From the NCBI RefSeq assembly GCF_025698545.1, contig NC_068570.1, forward strand, positions 59,105,924 to 59,169,923: a stretch of 64,000 bases of DNA, in the 5' to 3' direction. A program made the position numbers and the translations under genes. Numbering within the stretch: the first letter of the stretch is position 1; each line of letters begins with the position of its first letter. This DNA is from Gossypium raimondii. Lineage: Eukaryota > Streptophyta > Magnoliopsida > Malvales > Malvaceae. This document shows positions 12,072 through 21,995 of this stretch, one piece after another. The notes beneath the pieces were generated by a model. The model ran no database searches. It had not been told where the DNA came from and saw nothing but the letters and a program-made list of their open reading frames with translations.

Positions 12072-12590
12072 TTAATTGCACTTAACATCCCCAAACTATG
12101 ATTTCCATTTAAATTTGCTCCTCAAACTTCAAAATGTTCTAGTTATACCCTCCAACTATCAATGTTATATCAATTAAGTCCTTTTATTACTAAAACCGTT
12201 AGTTTACTCTCAAATCTTACGTGACATAATTTAAAATAAAATTTTAAATACAAGTAAAACATCCTTGCATAACGTTTAAAAGTTAAAATTAAAAATAGAG
12301 TAAAACTAAAAAAGAAGAAGAAGAAGAGTGAACGATAAAACTTTTGTAAAAGTTTCAAAATCTCAAAGCAAATAGTTTTACAATTTTCATTTTTCTTGAA
12401 ATTTTTCATTTTAAGTTATGTCACATTAGATCCGACATTTCATTTAACGGTTAAACTAATAATTTTAGTAATAGAAGGACCATATCGATATAACATCGAT
12501 AATGTAGGGATGTAATTAAAATGTTTTAAAGTTTGGAGACTAATTTAGAAGGAAGGTTATAGTTTGAGATGCATGGGGAAATTAACTCTA
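12072..12590. mobile_element. MITE-like element with about 140-bp inverted termini
   Basis: The left arm (TAATTGCACTTAACATCCCC, then CTCCTCAAACTTCAAAATG, ATGTTATATCAATTAAGTCC) matches the reverse complement of the right arm (GAGTTAATTTCCCCATGCAT, then CTCCAAACTTTAAAACAT, ATGTTATATCGATATGGTCC). Each arm is about 140 bp; the centre holds a GAA repeat (about 12312-12326). Relatives are at 25350-25855 and 54835-55145. It lies just upstream of the RPB12 leader. Confidence 0.65.
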
Positions 12591-12639
12591 CAAAAAATGT
12601 TTTCTTAAATTTCCTTTAAAAGCCCAACTCTCAATTCTC

Positions 12640-12772
12640 TTTAGACATCCACGCCGCCAAACAAAGCCTCCACCTCTCCTCCTCCTCCTCCTCTTCCTCT
12701 TCCTTTGCTGTTCCTAAAATTTCGTTCTCTCTTAGCTGCCTGACCGTCCTATTTTTCCCTCTCTCGTGACTC
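12640..12772 (+). other. Probable 5' leader exon of RPB12
   Basis: A C/T-rich stretch with a CTC/TTC microsatellite (about 12674-12706) ends at a good donor, CGTGACTC|GTAAGTTC. The matching acceptor TTTGAGCAG|GTTCATC is at 13622-13630, 34 bp before the RPB12 start codon. Pyrimidine-rich leaders of this kind are common in plant housekeeping genes. The 5' limit is uncertain. Confidence 0.5.
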
Positions 12773-13080
12773 GTAAGTTCTTTTAATACCCAGCGTCAAT
12801 TTACTGCTCTTCATCTTCTTTCTCTTCTTGGAATATGATTACTGAATTAAAATTAATTCTTTTTTTTTTAAATTAAGGTTTAGGGTTACTTCTGTTGAAT
12901 CGATTGCTCTTTTGAACGAATTAGGTTAATGAGTGTAGTATTTACAATACATTAGTAAAAATAAAGAAATTGATGATGAAATTGGGATGATTGGGCACCC
13001 AAAGTTTTGGAATCGTACGAGAGAATTAGGGACTTACCTGATATTATTTGGTAGAGTTTTGTTGGATGAGTTTTCTGGTA

Positions 13081-13346
13081 ATGAAGAGTGTTGAGGGGAT
13101 GCCGAATCCTTTAGAGAAGTTTTTGAAAGCGTCGTCCGTTTGGAGCAGACCGAGCCGACTGATCCATTACGTTGGTATTTTCCCTGGGTCGAGCTGAGGT
13201 CATCTCCCAAATCTATGGAGAGCCCGAGGTTTTGCCATTGGTAAGTGACTGTGGATCATGCATGGTCCATTCCAACGAGGCGTTCCCTCTCTCTATAGAG
13301 TTGGAAGACGACTCTGGCCTTGACTCCATGAAAATTCTGACCTGTT
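13081..13346 (+). other. Coding-like fragment in the RPB12 leader intron
   Basis: A short frame from ATG at 13081 to TGA at 13195-13197 encodes 38 residues (begins MKSVEGMPNPLEKFLKASSV). A second overlapping frame continues (VISQIYGEPEVLPLVSDCGS and on) to TGA near 13346, as if one frameshift separates them. Composition here is more GC-rich and codon-like than the rest of the intron. I do not recognise the protein. It may be a gene fragment captured in the intron or an alternative leader exon with a small upstream frame. Confidence 0.3.
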
Positions 13347-13664
13347 GAGGGGTCTCCAAAAGAAATCGATCTCTCCTCAATGAAGTGCATAAAATTAGAT
13401 TATGGAACCTATGTAGGGTAAATTATAGGAAACCATCATCGTTTACGCTGAACTTTCCTCTTTGTTTGCTCTGAAACATTCATCTAATAGTTGTACTTGA
13501 CATATAGTAGGACATGGATATCAATGTATGTTTCTCCAACTATATTTGAGAACATTAAAACAAAAAAAGTTTTGGGGTATTTGTTCATTTAAATTTGACT
13601 TGTGTGAAAATCTCTTTGACCTTTGAGCAGGTTCATCAGGAAAAACTTGTTTGAGTGAGCATCA

Positions 13665-14805
13665 ATGGATCCACAACCTGAACCTGTTACCTATATCTGT
13701 GGAGGTTAGTATTATATAGCCTCTTAGCTCTTAAATAAACCCTGAGTTTTGGTAAAGTCTTTTGATTTTTTGTTCTTTTTGGGGTGATGTTATAAAGACT
13801 GTGGGCAAGAGAACACATTGAAGCATGGAGATGTGATACAATGCCGGGAATGTGGTTATCGCATTCTTTACAAGAAGCGAACCCGAAGAAGTAATGTTCC
13901 TTTCTCACTACTTTTGTCCTTTTCCTTAATTTTACTATTTTTTATAGTAATATTTCTAATGATTTATTGTATTTCATTGCTTATTTGTGTCACTATCAAG
14001 AATGAATTTAGGAGATATTTTAGAAGTTCTTTTTTTCAAGGATCAGGAACAGAATAGAACCATAGTCAGTACTAAATTTAACTTAGGTGAAACATAAAAC
14101 AAAATGTGATATGAGATTATTATTCCGATATTTGACAGTGTTGAACTGAATGCAACTTTTTTCCCGTAATTATGAACTAGATTCAAATAACTTAAAATTT
14201 TAGGATCACTCCTCTTATATTAATACAAAATCTCTCATCCTGAAATTAAACAACATCAAGATGGCATGTCAAAGACAATTACATTATGGTCTTCATTCTC
14301 TTTTTCCTTTGCTTTTTATACTTTGTGAGAACACACCATTATCGGACATTCAACCGGGACATTATCAAGTATCAACCTTCATCAATCTACATTGATTGTC
14401 CATTAGAACTTAATGATTCTCCTCTTTGCTATTGTGAACTTACAGTATCCCAGAGACCGACCAAACATAAAACTTTTGATGCATATTAGACCATACACAA
14501 GTTTTCTTTTTTGGTGTGTATCCGTTTAATGTTTGAGTTTTTCTATTAAGTTTCTTGTTAATGCTCGGGATGTGTTCTTTGTTGCCTAATGTTTAGCAAT
14601 AGGCCCTCAAGTGTGATGTTTCAGTTCTACAATTTTATTCTAGCCAAAAGCAGATCTATAGCTTTGTTTAACATGCGAAACGAATTTCCTCATGGTCCTT
14701 TTCACATCTCGAAGAGAGATCAACTTGCTATTTCTTTCATTATTTTGACAATTAATGTTGTAAAACCTTGTGTTTGCTGCAGTTGTTCAGTACGAAGCTC
14801 GCTGA
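13665..14805 (+). CDS. NRPB12: RNA polymerase subunit RPB12 (RPABC4-like), 3 coding exons
   Basis: Small zinc-binding subunit shared by nuclear RNA polymerases. Exons 13665-13704, 13798-13890 and 14783-14805 join with GT-AG borders into 156 bp, 51 aa. The protein begins [16 protein letters not shown] and ends KRTRRIVQYEAR. The zinc ligands are Cys12, Cys15, Cys29 and Cys32 (CGDC and CREC pairs). Length and the basic C-terminal tail match the family closely. The last exon contributes only seven codons and a stop, so simple ORF searches miss it. Intron 2 is 892 bp. Confidence 0.96.
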
Positions 14806-16142
14806 AAGTGGTGTTTGGAGAAGGGGAGGGTATGAGCAAACAATCTCTTAGTCAGTAGTTATGTGTTTTGTATATGGTTGATTATATCAAGTGTGGATAG
14901 TGAGGATTTGAACACTAAGTTCTGTCCATGGATGCTTTGCCTAGCAACCTAAGTGATGTCTATTGATTTAGAACATCAAAAACAAGTTCATACTTTTAAA
15001 GAACTGTCTATGTTATGTTTCTTATTGTGACTGCTTTTAAGTGATTTCTGGTTAAATGGTGAACTTTTAAATCTTTGTTTATATATTTTTAAGTTTTCGA
15101 CTTGATGTTTGGTTGATAGAAATATGTGAATGATATAAAGGTTGTTAAATCATCTTTTGTGGGTGAAATGTGCTGTTCTTGGTAAAATTTGGCACGGTAT
15201 TTTTCTCTTGAGATGTAAAAGTTTAAATTCTGGAATTAGTCCTTGTATTGTTATATTTAAGTCACAAATTTAGTTTTTATATTTTAATTTGGTTATTTTA
15301 GTTGTAGTTTTGGAATTTTGAGATTTCTAACGATTGTCAAATTCTATTGTTTTTAAAATTTTTGCCAGAGATGTAGATGTGTAACGAGATGTCACTTTAT
15401 TGGTTTTCATAATATTCATAAAAATTTTGAGGATTAAAAATATCAAATTGGAGAATATGTATAATCTAATGGATTTAATCATTATTGTTCATAATTAATT
15501 AATAGTAAAATTTGACTTTGAGTTGGTGAAATATGTTGGGATTAAACCAATGTTGTCTAATTCATTGAAGTGGTTATATTTATACATAATTACATATATT
15601 TGCTTAATAATTGTTTTCCTCTGAGAAATGCCTTTTGTTTACTCTGTTTTTTTTTTGGTAGTTTATAGGTTTATGTAAGAGTTCTTTTTTCTTTTGTTCT
15701 CTTATCCTAAATCACTGACATTCGGGTGTAAGAGTACAGTACTCCATCAATCATTGTAGGCATAGCGCAGTAGACATCTTCCTCCAATAAATTTCTTATA
15801 TATATTGGCAGATTTACATGAATAATCAACTGTTTCATTTCGCGTTCAGCTTCTTTAATGATGCGATTTACCATTTTGTTATTGTCTATCAAAATATATC
15901 GGAATTTCATGTTCAATCTTTAGAACACTAATCATGTATAAGTTTAATTTCGCCGATTCCCCGTTCTATATTACCTAATTTAGGTGCCTATTGATAGTAT
16001 ATATAATATATTTATCTACGTTTAAATATATCACGGATATAATTTATAAGTGTTTAAAACTTAAATATGTCTATAATTACTTACCATTATTTTATTTCGT
16101 TTCATCCCATTTGTTTACTATATACTTTTTGAAAATTATATA
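14806..16142. other. RPB12 3' UTR, then repeat-derived spacer
   Basis: The first 200-300 bp should be the RPB12 3' UTR. A degraded copy of the TTTAGTCC-type inverted-repeat family occupies about 15215-15560. The rest (15560-16142) is AT-rich with no recognisable gene. Confidence 0.4.
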
Positions 16143-16660
16143 TGTCGAAACCGCTTTTTTGAAAACAAAAATTTAGTTGTCGACTTTAAAAAACAAAACT
16201 GGAGTCGCCACCGATCCTTTATTCAGTGCTTTTTCTATTTCTTGCGTATTTTATCCGTTCATACCATCATCCCTTTTACAGATTTAAAAGGGCCTTTTAT
16301 AGGCCGAAAAGAAAATAAATCGAGGGGAAAAAAACAATATTGCTTGCTGTTTTTTTCTCTTTGGACTCCTTGAGTCCGTTTTTCAGGTGTTCGTGGAGAG
16401 TTTGGCGCGCGTGGAGGCCGAAACGTGCGGCGATCGGGCGTTAGCATGGCGTCGGTCTTATTAGGCTACCGAGGCGATCTGCTAGGGTTTTCCTCTTTTG
16501 TTTTTTTTGTGTTTTGGGCTGATGTCTGTGTTGGGCTTAGGTTAGTTTTGTTATTGGGCCATTTATTTGTTGGGCCTTTGACGAGTTTAGGCCTGCTATT
16601 AAAAAACTGAAATTGCCTGCTTCGTTTTTTGTTTGGGCCCGGGCAATTTGGGCTTGTACA
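16143..16660 (+). mobile_element. Short solo LTR-like element, 518 bp, 5-bp target duplication
   Basis: Starts TGTCGAAACCGCTTTTTTG and ends GGGCAATTTGGGCTTGTACA, the usual TG...CA of an LTR. Flanked by ATATA at 16138-16142 and 16661-16665; the duplication is low-complexity, so it is only supportive. It shares the phrase GGAGTCGCCACCGATC and the GGGCCCGGGC-type 3' end with the large LTR at 18615-21275. The middle is shorter and differs, so it is either a deleted copy or a small member of the same family. Confidence 0.7.
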
Positions 16661-17504
16661 ATATATATACATATTTTAACTTATTTATGAACATAATTTT
16701 AGTTTATATCTAGTCTTTGAAATGCCTTCGAATTCTTGATTCAATAACAAAATGAAAGAGAGGTAAGATAAGAAAAAGAAGGATTAGGGGTATAGAATAC
16801 AAATATCATTGGATAGCTTTGGAAATAATTATTTCTAAAAGTTTTATCGTATGGGTCTAGTTTATCGGTACGGTCCAAAAAACCTAGTTGAATATATTTT
16901 AAATCCATTTATTTTTTATAGTATATCTTGTCTTTATCACGCATTATTTTCCTTGGTTAACAAGAATTGTAGTTTTACCAATATCTATAGGTTCTTTACT
17001 TTTCTCTCTTCTTAGAGAGAAAATAAGCAAATTAAGTGGTATACAATATGTATATGTAGTTTTGAACTCCTTCTAACAACTTATACATTTTGTTATCATT
17101 TTCGATGGACGATCAATTAATCCAACTAGCGGAAGATTATAAATGGATAAATTTATTTATTTTTACTGGAGATTAGGAATACGTATTAGTAATTCAAGTT
17201 TCGTATGATGTCAAATGTGATGAATGATGGTAATTTATGTATCATTGTTAAAGTTCCAACAACTTTATCTGTATTATGGGTGTGAAATACTCGCAAAAAA
17301 AAACGTATTCTCATTTAGTAGGACAATACTACGTGATTTTGCTTTATAAATTCATTGTCATAATCACAATAAACACATAAATTTCATATTAAAATTAAAA
17401 TGATTTTTTCTTCAATACTTTTTAAAAATGATTTTTGAATCTGGGCTCCATGCAATTTGGGATTATCATTTCTTAAAATTAGATTGACTTTTCGTGATGT
17501 CAAG
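16661..17504. other. Spacer without a recognisable gene
   Basis: AT-rich DNA between the short LTR and the LINE relic. No frame, terminal repeats or RNA gene was seen. Confidence 0.4.
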
Positions 17505-18085
17505 ACATGCTCATATTGAATGGCAAACACTCTTCTCCACTATATGCTAGTTGCTATGGAAAAATCAAAATTATTTTGTTTTTTCTAATAGCCATAATTG
17601 TGTACAAGATCTTGTGGACACAGGTTTTTACTTGGGCGAGGAGTTATACAATGTCGATTTCCAATTTGCTTCAACCTAATCCTATGGTCACTACTATGCA
17701 TTTGTTGCTATTGGGGAGAGGATGGATTAAACTCAACACGGATGGGGCAACGTCATCAAATAGTTCCAACGCATCTATTGGAGGATTGCTTAGAGATTCA
17801 GATGCAAATTGGTTGTGTAGTTACTCAATGAAGGTCGGTAAGGACATAATATTTAGGATTGAAGCAATATCTGTTTTAGAAGGACTACGCATAGCATGGG
17901 AGAGGGAATTCAGACAATTCGATCTAAGCAAAATAAATGCAGATCAGCTAAGCGAAAGCAATACTAGTGGAGATGACAAGATAAGTGAAACAAACGAGAT
18001 AATTAGTGTGATGGAGGAGATGGGTGTGAAGGTGGTGCTAAGGAGATTGAACTTTTGGTTGTATTTGGTATTCTTCATCCTTTGA
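17505..18085 (+). pseudogene. LINE ORF2 3' relic: zinc-binding tail and RNase H domain
   Basis: In one frame near 17511-17640 the text reads HAHIEWQTLFSTIC, stop, LLWKNQNYFVFSN, the hallmark end of the plant LINE zinc-binding reverse transcriptase region. In another frame from about 17720 it reads GWIKLNTDGATSS, then ASIGGLLRDSDANWLCSYSM, then FRIEAISVLEGLRIAW: an RNase H domain with the first Asp and the Glu in place, followed by a degraded tail. The frame change and internal stop show it is dead. An apparent 192-residue ORF here joins unrelated frames and should not be taken as a gene. Confidence 0.75.
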
Positions 18086-18614
18086 CTTCTTTGGCCGCCT
18101 CATACCATTAATGGTGGATTGCTTTGTCTCAAGGAAATAATAAATAACTCTCTTTTTGGCAAAATTACCTATCTACTATCTTCAGTCATTGATCATATTA
18201 CAGAAATGACAATGTGGGGTTAGTTTATTATAGGTTGACCAATGCATGAAAGTAGCATATTTAATTATACTATAAATGGTGAAATTTCAGGAGAAAATAC
18301 ATGATATCAAGACCAGCAGGTAGCATTAATGGTTCCAACAGGAGCAGCCTTCTTCCTATTACTTGTCAACGACAATACCGTCCTATGGCTTTATATCAGC
18401 ACCGCCAACATTGGAATGTGTACGGGATCAATGACTTCCATATCTGTATCTTTAATGACGGAACTGTTGGGGACGAAAAATTTTGGCGTCAACCATAAAG
18501 TTTTGGTGGTCGACATTCCCATCGGATCCTTCCTCTTTAGTTACCTGGCAGCCATTGTTTACCACTAGGAAGGAAATGTAGAGGGGAAATGCTTTGGCAT
18601 GGAATGCTACAGGG

Positions 18615-21275
18615 TGTTGACACCATTTTTTTGACAAAACGGGGTCGACTTATATTTTGAAAAAGAAAACGAAAAATGGGAGTCGCCACCAATCTTTTTT
18701 GATGAGGTGCGATCGGGTCACCTCGTGGAACGGTTATTTTTAATAATCGATTTAGATTTATTAAAACAATGCTTTTGGTCTGTGAAATTCAGAGAAACAG
18801 GTTCGGGAGTCGGTTACGTACGAAGAAGGATTAGCACTCTCGTAACGCCCAAAATTGGTACCTAGTTGATTATTTAGTGTCTTAGTGTCGAGAATTAGAA
18901 ACTTTAGAGATTTAAAAATACAATCCTTTATTGGAATGCTAAAATATTTCAAAAAAATGGCATATTTCACGCAAATCGAGAAAGAGAATTACGTTCCGTA
19001 AGTTAGGACACAATGTCTTGAATTCTCGATACGAGAATAGATGCCAAAGATTTACTCATTTTTGAAAGATGTTTGATTATTTCGGGTTTATAAGAAAAAA
19101 TCACGTCCCGTAAGTTAGAACACGATCTTTCATTAATTCTCAGGATCATTTAAAAGTTTAAGTTTGAAAGGACTCGTATGTTTAAATTTGTCGAGAAAGT
19201 TGAAACCCCGTAAGTTAGGGCACGATCTTTTCGAATCTCAAAATACGAAATTTTACTTATTTTAAAGCCACGATTTACATTGAATAAAATTAATTTAACA
19301 TAAAATGATAGGAATAAATACAATATTAATATGTGTAACAAAATGATAATGAGCATGATAATACAAGCATAACTAATATGAGCAATAATCAAAAAATAAA
19401 GAAAAATAAAATACATAAAAACAAATCAAGTATATATGAAATAATAAGTAAATAAAAAGGAACTAAAGCATTTCCTAAAAATAATGACGAGCACATAAAT
19501 AAATGAATAAATAAATGTCAAATAAAACGACAATAACAATACGAATAAAAGATAAAATATCTATGTATGTATATCAATATACTTAAGTTATAAGTTATAA
19601 AATATGTGAATGTATATATATAAGAACGAATATGCATATCTATGTATATATAAATTATAAAGCGTAAAAACATGATTATGTATATCTGAAAATATGCAGG
19701 TATGTATATAAATTATATGAAAATATAAAAACATATAAGTATGTGTATCAATATGTACGGATTGTAAAATATAGTATAAAAGACATGTATATATATAATA
19801 AAACTTGGGATTAAAAAGTATACGTAAATATTTAATAATAATAATATTAGTGATGTTATATAATAATAATAGTATTAAAATAATCAATTTAGTAACAAAA
19901 TAATTAAAATAACATACAGAGGATTAAAATGAAACTGGACAAAATTTTAGGGCAAATTAGTAACACAGAGAAGAAAAAGGACCAAAACGATATGCGTGAC
20001 AACTAACGAGGCCCAAATGAGCAATAAAACCCAAGTCGTACACGTGTCATTCCCTGGGGGTCAGCATACGAAGGACTAATATTGAAAGAGGATTAAAATT
20101 ATATGGTGAAATAAGAAAAATAAGAAAAAATAAAAAGAGGACAGGATTGAAAATTGCGAGAGAAATAGAAGGACTCGCCAAGAAAATATCCCGTTAGTAT
20201 GGAAACACGCGGATCCTTGGGTGTGGGTCGGGTCAGCCTCGGGCCGCGCCAAACGGCGTCGTTTTGGCACTAAAACCCCCCAAGTGAAATGACGTCGTTT
20301 TATTAATGCTATAAAAGCCAAATCTCTTCTAATTCTTTCATTTTTCCCTTCCTCAAAACAAAAAAACTAAAAAAGCTCCCAAACCCCCGTTCTCTCCCCA
20401 GAACTCGGCCAGAGGTTTAGCCATCGGCCGCCGTGTCAGCCGCCGGCCACCAGCGATGGCGCCGCCGTACACGGTGGCCGGAGAGGGGAGAAATTTCAGA
20501 TCTAGTCATTTCAACCCTTCTAAGCCCGAATCCGTGTTCAAAATTCCCAAAATGTTAACAAATATGCCCCAAAGTTCAAGAAACCTTTCGGTTTCCGGTC
20601 ACTGATCATCGGGGGTGACTCCCTCGTCGTTTAAAACATGTACAGGTTTGTCCTTTCTTCTTTCTTTTTCATTTCTACTTCCGTATGTAAATAATAAACA
20701 CACAAAAAAAAGAAAAAAAATAGATTAAAGATGGAGTGTAAAAGGGTAAATGTAAACCTTTAGGATTTTGATTTATGCTTTCTTGTTCTCAAAATGTTCC
20801 AGAAAAAGAAAAATCCCCCCTCTTGAATTACATTTGGTTCGGCCTTTATAGCCGATTATGTTGCTTTTTTTCTACTGTTCTTTTGCCTCTGTTCTCTTCT
20901 ATCGTTTTGTCTTGTTTGCAGGTTTTGGGCAAGGTCAACGAGTGTTGGAGGGATAACCCAGGCCATTTTGGTGCAAAGCCGATGGTGTCTGTCATGCTTC
21001 GGGCGTCGAGTGCGCTGCAAAGGCACGAGGGGAGGTATGGCGCACATGGAGCACTGGTGCCGTTAGGTTGTGGGCTGAATTGGGCTAGGGTTTTGTTATT
21101 GGGCCTTTTGGGTTTGAATCGGGTTGGTATTTTGGGCTCAGGTTTGGGTTTCACTTGGGCTATCTGATGTTGGGTCTGTTTGTAGTTGGGTTAGTTGGGC
21201 TGCTAGCTTTTTGTTTATTAACCTTAGTTTGGTCCGGTTTGGGTTTTGGGCCCCGGGCTAAAATTGGGCCTTACA
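18615..21275 (+). mobile_element. Solo LTR, 2661 bp, with CAGGG target duplication
   Basis: Begins TGTTGACACC and ends GGGCTAAAATTGGGCCTTACA. Flanked by CAGGG at 18610-18614 and 21276-21280. No primer-binding site, gag or pol follows; host exon resumes directly, so this is a solo LTR left by recombination between two LTRs. A TATAAAA at 20310-20316 sets the orientation to plus. The motif CCGTAAGTTAG with ACGATCT recurs at about 105-bp spacing near 18997, 19106 and 19206. GC-rich text lies at 20210-20500. Superfamily (Gypsy is likely from length and end style) cannot be shown without internal domains. Confidence 0.88.
20310..20316 (+). promoter_or_regulatory. TATA box of the solo LTR
   Basis: TATAAAA followed by GCC, preceded by two ACGTCGTTTT-like or CGTCGTTTTGG words (near 20256-20300). 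It is the likely U3 promoter of the retrotransposon and could still start transcription toward the flanking relics. Confidence 0.5.
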
Positions 21276-21369
21276 CAGGGGTACCCTTTGTTTTATTAGG
21301 ACCTTCCTCGCCTTAATCCTTTATGCTCATAAGGGTAATAGAAGTTAATTATATTTTATTATTTGATAT

Positions 21370-21995
21370 TCATACAAGAAAAGCTATCTAATACTTGAAC
21401 CTCAGTATCTCTATCCAAAACCGTCTTAGTAAGTTTATTGACAACTTTATTCTTATCTCTCGAAATATGCTTGAAGCACCACTATTCAACATTTTGCAAG
21501 CTCAAGTGAATTCTTCTTACCAAGGTTGAGGGTGAGTTCTCCAAGTGATTAGCCTGCAGCGCTTTGACGACCTCCAAGCTATCTGTATGTACCAAAACAT
21601 TCTTATGTCCCCTCTCCTGAATAATTGCCAATCTGTCAAGGACCCCCTAAAGTTTAACCTCCAAAACTGAATAAATCCCCAAATAACGATTGTATCCAAG
21701 GATCCATTCTCCATTTTGTCCACAAATAACTCCACCAGCAGTAGTATAGCCAGACTCCGTCTTAGTAGACCCATCAGTATAGAGATGCACCCACCCAACT
21801 CCCTGCCAAAGAACGTCCGTAGTCTAAATCCAACCGCCTAGCCTGAACTCCCATATGAGCTAAGTTATACTGCTTTGCCCAACTCACATATATCTTCATA
21901 GTTTTCACAAAACTCCATGTTATTCTTTGAAAGACAAAAAAAATTCTGTTCTTCCATATATGCCAAGCTAGTAAGCCAAAGAGAATAGACCAATG
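21370..21995 (-). pseudogene. LINE ORF2 3' relic with RNase H domain
   Basis: On the minus strand the text runs ILFGLLAWHIWKNRIFFVFQ (zinc-binding tail of LINE ORF2), then VGWVHLYTDGSTKTESGY, AGGVICGQNGEWILGYNRYL, VLEVKL, stop, then VLVHTDSLEVVKALQ and a C-terminal NKVVNKLTK stretch. The RNase H acidic residues (D in YTDGS, E in VLEVKL, D in HTDS) are visible, but two in-frame TAG codons and a shift make it non-functional. Its 3' end lies 22 bp beyond the stop of the broken MFS exon, in the opposite orientation. Confidence 0.78.

Larger units (their letters stand above)
18291..21348 (+). pseudogene. Dead 3' exon of an NFD4/nodulin-like MFS transporter gene, split by a solo LTR
   Basis: After a TTTCAG acceptor, the text reads ISRPA, then (one extra base) VALMVPTGAAFFLLLVNDNT, then STANIGMCTGSMTSISVSLM, NFGVNHKVLVVDIPIGSFLF and IVYH, then TAG, then EGNVEGKCFGMECYR. 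This is the C-terminal part of plant nodulin-like/NFD4 major-facilitator proteins. The LTR at 18615-21275 interrupts it; on the far side, removal of the LTR and one target copy gives CYR-GTLCFIRTFLALILYAHK and a stop at 21346-21348, in frame. Lesions are a 1-bp frameshift near 18320, the TAG at 18566-18568, and the insertion. No upstream exons were found. Confidence 0.85.

Noticed and set aside
17507-18085. 192-residue plus-strand ORF as a gene
   Set aside because: It joins two frames of a LINE ORF2 relic; the true zinc-binding tail is in another frame with a stop.
20775-21167. 130-residue ORF in the LTR
   Set aside because: Within the R/U5 part of the solo LTR, composed of GGGCTTGGG-type repeats; no protein motif.
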